DNA of 7,311 nucleotides from NCBI GenBank assembly GCA_947624125.1, contig CANQIY010000046.1, positions 1 through 7,311 on the forward strand, read 5' to 3'. This stretch comes from an uncultured Bacilli bacterium. GTDB taxonomy: Bacteria > Bacillota_I > Bacilli_A > RF39 > UBA660. Both the position numbers and the translations under genes were made by a program. Positions 5,738-7,311 of this stretch are shown piece by piece. The first letter of the stretch is position 1, and each line of letters begins with the position of its first letter. The notes below the pieces were generated by a model. That model had not been told where the DNA came from and searched no databases. It worked only from the letters and a program-made list of their open reading frames with translations.

Positions 5738-5752
5738 GATAATATATGATAA
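5738..5752 (+). promoter_or_regulatory. Candidate operator copy 2 (15-bp element in the divergent region)
   Basis: GATAATATATGATAA on the plus strand, a perfect match to the minus-strand element at 5663-5677. Its first six bases, GATAAT, could act as a -10 box with TTAACT (5714-5719) as a poor -35 at 18-nt spacing, giving a weak promoter for the surface-protein gene. A protein bound here would then cover that promoter. The promoter part is a guess in such AT-rich DNA. Confidence 0.4.
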
Positions 5753-5828
5753 AATAAATTATAGTAGAAGAAAATATGTTTAAAACTTTCATCTTTGTTT
5801 CAAAATATATTTAGGAGAGTTTATTATT

Positions 5829-5837
5829 AAAGGAGGG
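5829..5837 (+). promoter_or_regulatory. Strong ribosome binding site of the surface-protein gene
   Basis: AAAGGAGGG, nearly a full anti-16S match, nine bases before ATG 5846. A second AG-rich site, AGGAGAG at 5813-5819, lies upstream without a usable start codon after it. The strong site suggests high translation when transcribed and fixes the start. Confidence 0.75.
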
Positions 5838-5845
5838 TAATATTA

Positions 5846-7126
5846 ATGAATATTACTAATAAAAAAATTATAAGTATTTTTATTGCATTAAGTTTACTTA
5901 TTATTGGTTTAGTTTATTTTCTTCCGAAAAAAGAAGTAGAATTAGGGGAAGTTAAGTTAGATATAAAAGATACTAAAGATAATTTAGCTATTTATATAGA
6001 AGATAATAAAGGTAATTATATAGAACAAGAAAATAGTAATTATCCTAAAACTGGTTATGTATTTAATAATGATTTAAGTGGATGCATAGATACTAATGGA
6101 AATGAAGTAGAAAAAATATTAGATTATGAAGAAAATGTAGGTGTATCAATAAATACTAATAGAACAGTCTATTGTTATTTATATTTTGATGAAAAAGAAA
6201 ATATAGGTAATATATGTAGTGAAAAGAATATGCAAGAGTGTATGAATAATAATAAAGAAAATATAACAACAATAGCAAACTTAAATGCCGACCAAGCAGG
6301 ATTATATAGATATCAGGGAACAAGAGATGAAGTAAATAATAATTATATATGCTTTGGAACAAGTAGTAAAGAGGAATGTTTAAATGATACTGAACATTAC
6401 ATGTATAGAATATTAGGAATAAAAGAAGATGGGCAAATAAAATTGATAAAAAATACTCCAATAAAAGAAGGCAATACAACTACTTTCCAATGGCATAATA
6501 ATCAAGAAAAAACAATATGGGGAGATAGCGATTTATTTAAAAGGTTAAATGGCCAACATAAGAGTTTAAGTAATATATTTATAAATAGTACAGAGTATTC
6601 ATATTTAAAAGACTCAACATGGTTAAATAGAATTGCAGATAGTAATTGGTATCAAGGTTTTACAATGGGAAGCATCCTAAATGGAAAAACAGCATATGAA
6701 GTATATCAGATGGAAAATGGTGATGCAGATACAAGCTATGGTGATTTAGTAAATGGAGCTATCCAATCAGTAACAGAAAGATTTTCATTGTTAGAAAATG
6801 CTAAAATAGGAATAATAAATATGACAGATTATAATTATGCATTACAGGAAGGTGGTTATAATTGTTATGGAAAAGATTGTAAAAATAATTGGCTATATAA
6901 TACCAAGAATTGGTCTAGAGAAATTCTAATGACACGTTACGGATATCATGCAAGTGTAAAATCTTACTTATGTACGGTAATAGATTATGATATAAAAAGC
7001 GAAGAAAATGATGGTTTTATTATGGATGGCTCTTGTAATGCTACAATAAGACCAGTATTCTTTTTAGTAAGCACAATAAATTTAACAGGAATAGGGACTA
7101 TTGATAACCCTTATATAATAAATTAA
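5846..7126 (+). CDS. Membrane-anchored, cysteine-rich surface protein (DUF6273-like C-terminal domain)
   Basis: A 426-aa protein. One hydrophobic helix (about 8-26) follows N-terminal lysines; no lipobox Cys is present, so it is a signal anchor or signal peptide and the rest should face outside. Residues 46-114 resemble a small beta module with P-x-T-G-Y (67-71), C80 and a closing C-Y-L-Y-F (110-114). Residues 150-426 form the main domain: G-L-Y-R-Y-Q-G-T (152-159), Y-I-C-F-G-T (167-172), Y-M-Y-R-I-L-G-I (185-192), D-L-F-K-R-L-N-G (229-236), I-R-P-V-F-F-L (401-407) and a G-T-x-D-N-P-Y-I-I end. This recalls DUF6273-like extracellular proteins of gut Firmicutes with a lectin/FGE-like fold, a match made from memory. 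Ten cysteines outside the membrane, several in close pairs (124/132, 169/178, 340/345), suggest disulfides. Likely adhesion or surface display; no enzyme motif is seen. Three hairpins follow. Confidence 0.7.
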   Translation: MNITNKKIISIFIALSLLIIGLVYFLPKKEVELGEVKLDIKDTKDNLAIYIEDNKGNYIEQENSNYPKTGYVFNNDLSGCIDTNGNEVEKILDYEENVGVSINTNRTVYCYLYFDEKENIGNICSEKNMQECMNNNKENITTIANLNADQAGLYRYQGTRDEVNNNYICFGTSSKEECLNDTEHYMYRILGIKEDGQIKLIKNTPIKEGNTTTFQWHNNQEKTIWGDSDLFKRLNGQHKSLSNIFINSTEYSYLKDSTWLNRIADSNWYQGFTMGSILNGKTAYEVYQMENGDADTSYGDLVNGAIQSVTERFSLLENAKIGIINMTDYNYALQEGGYNCYGKDCKNNWLYNTKNWSREILMTRYGYHASVKSYLCTVIDYDIKSEENDGFIMDGSCNATIRPVFFLVSTINLTGIGTIDNPYIIN

Positions 7127-7160
7127 AATAAATCGTCAATGAAGACGTTAAAATAAGAAC

Positions 7161-7188
7161 GAAAGATATTATCACACACGTATCTTTC
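7161..7188 (+). repeat. Hairpin downstream of the surface-protein gene
   Basis: GAAAGATA (7161-7168) and TATCTTTC (7181-7188) form a perfect 8-bp stem with a 12-nt loop. A smaller CGTC/GACG hairpin lies at 7134-7147. Neither has a U-run, so they are not complete terminators; they may protect the 3' end or form part of a structured 3' UTR ahead of the terminator at 7194. Confidence 0.45.
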
Positions 7189-7193
7189 CTTAC

Positions 7194-7230
7194 AAAAGAA
7201 TTTATCTATTAGGTAAGTTCTTTTTATTTT
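7194..7230 (+). terminator. Intrinsic terminator after the surface-protein gene
   Basis: Arms at 7194-7207 (AAAAGAATTTATCT) and 7211-7224 (AGGTAAGTTCTTTT) pair over 14 bp with two G-U pairs and a 3-nt loop. The descending arm runs into TTTTTATTTT at 7221-7230. It separates the surface-protein gene from the G-tract promoter downstream. Confidence 0.7.
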
Positions 7231-7263
7231 GTAACAAATTTTTTGAGCTAATTTGCTAAATTC

Positions 7264-7291
7264 TTGACTCCGGGGGGGGGTATTATATAAT
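7264..7291 (+). promoter_or_regulatory. Promoter with a G9 tract in its spacer, likely phase-variable
   Basis: TTGACT (7264-7269) and TATAAT (7286-7291) are separated by 16 nt, and the spacer holds nine consecutive G (7272-7280). In DNA this AT-rich, such a run inside a promoter spacer is striking. Gain or loss of one G by slippage would move the spacer to 17 or 15 nt and change promoter strength, as known for the porA promoter of Neisseria meningitidis. The sequence ends with AAAGGG (7306-7311), probably the start of a ribosome site, so the controlled gene should begin within about 15 nt of the window edge. Confidence 0.65.
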
Positions 7292-7311
7292 AACAAATAT
7301 AAAATAAAGGG

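Noticed and set aside
6156..6479. A 107-aa minus-strand open frame rich in Leu, Tyr and Ile
   Set aside because: It is antisense to the well-supported surface-protein gene and its composition is what the reverse of AT-rich codons gives; no ribosome site or domain.
7134..7230. Three consecutive hairpins as a riboswitch or T-box leader for the next gene
   Set aside because: No T-box or known aptamer motif is seen, the last hairpin is a standard terminator, and a new promoter starts downstream of it, so a 3' UTR and terminator explain the region.

Overview
The window is a very AT-rich bacterial chromosome segment. It has strong Shine-Dalgarno sites (AAAGGAGG, AAGGAG), TAA as the stop of every gene, Trp read only from TGG and no in-frame TGA, so the standard bacterial code fits. 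Base composition, gene style (XRE regulators, XRE proteins with one membrane helix, Cys-rich surface proteins) and the helicase-associated-domain protein suggest an uncultured low-GC Firmicute/Bacilli lineage of the gut type (RF39/Erysipelotrichales-like). That placement is inference from style, not from a marker gene.

Left end (1-635): the last 31 codons of a FabG-type 3-oxoacyl-ACP reductase, followed 10 nt later by a 175-aa protein with the His-then-Cys order of circularly permuted NlpC/P60 (YiiX/YebB-like, LRAT-like) papain-fold enzymes. The two look like one operon.

Centre (730-4445): three tightly packed genes. The first is an 897-aa protein with the layout of an SF2 helicase of the restriction-helicase type plus five helicase-associated (HA) repeats, but with most catalytic motifs changed. 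The second is a 104-aa acidic helical protein that resembles mTERF-like repeats and also resembles the tail of its large neighbour. The third is an XRE DNA-binding protein with one membrane helix and an outside domain. Right after it comes a near-consensus promoter (TTGACA-17-TATGAT) carrying a 19-bp dyad over the -10 and start site. This promoter drives a 229-aa two-helix membrane/coiled-coil protein (4502-5191), which ends at an AT-only bidirectional terminator.

Right side (5226-7311): a small regulator made of two XRE HTH domains in tandem on the minus strand, divergent from a 426-aa anchored, cysteine-rich surface protein. A perfect 15-bp inverted pair (GATAATATATGATAA) sits in and beside the divergent region, one copy covering the regulator's start codon. 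Each copy contains GATAA twice, one helical turn apart, which suits a two-HTH protein. After the surface gene come three hairpins, the last a good terminator. The window ends with a promoter whose -35/-10 spacer contains nine consecutive G, a likely phase-variable switch for a gene starting just beyond the window.

Most noteworthy: the G9 promoter, the degenerate helicase with its mTERF-like partner, and the two candidate operators. No tRNA, rRNA, CRISPR array, IS element or transposase was found.
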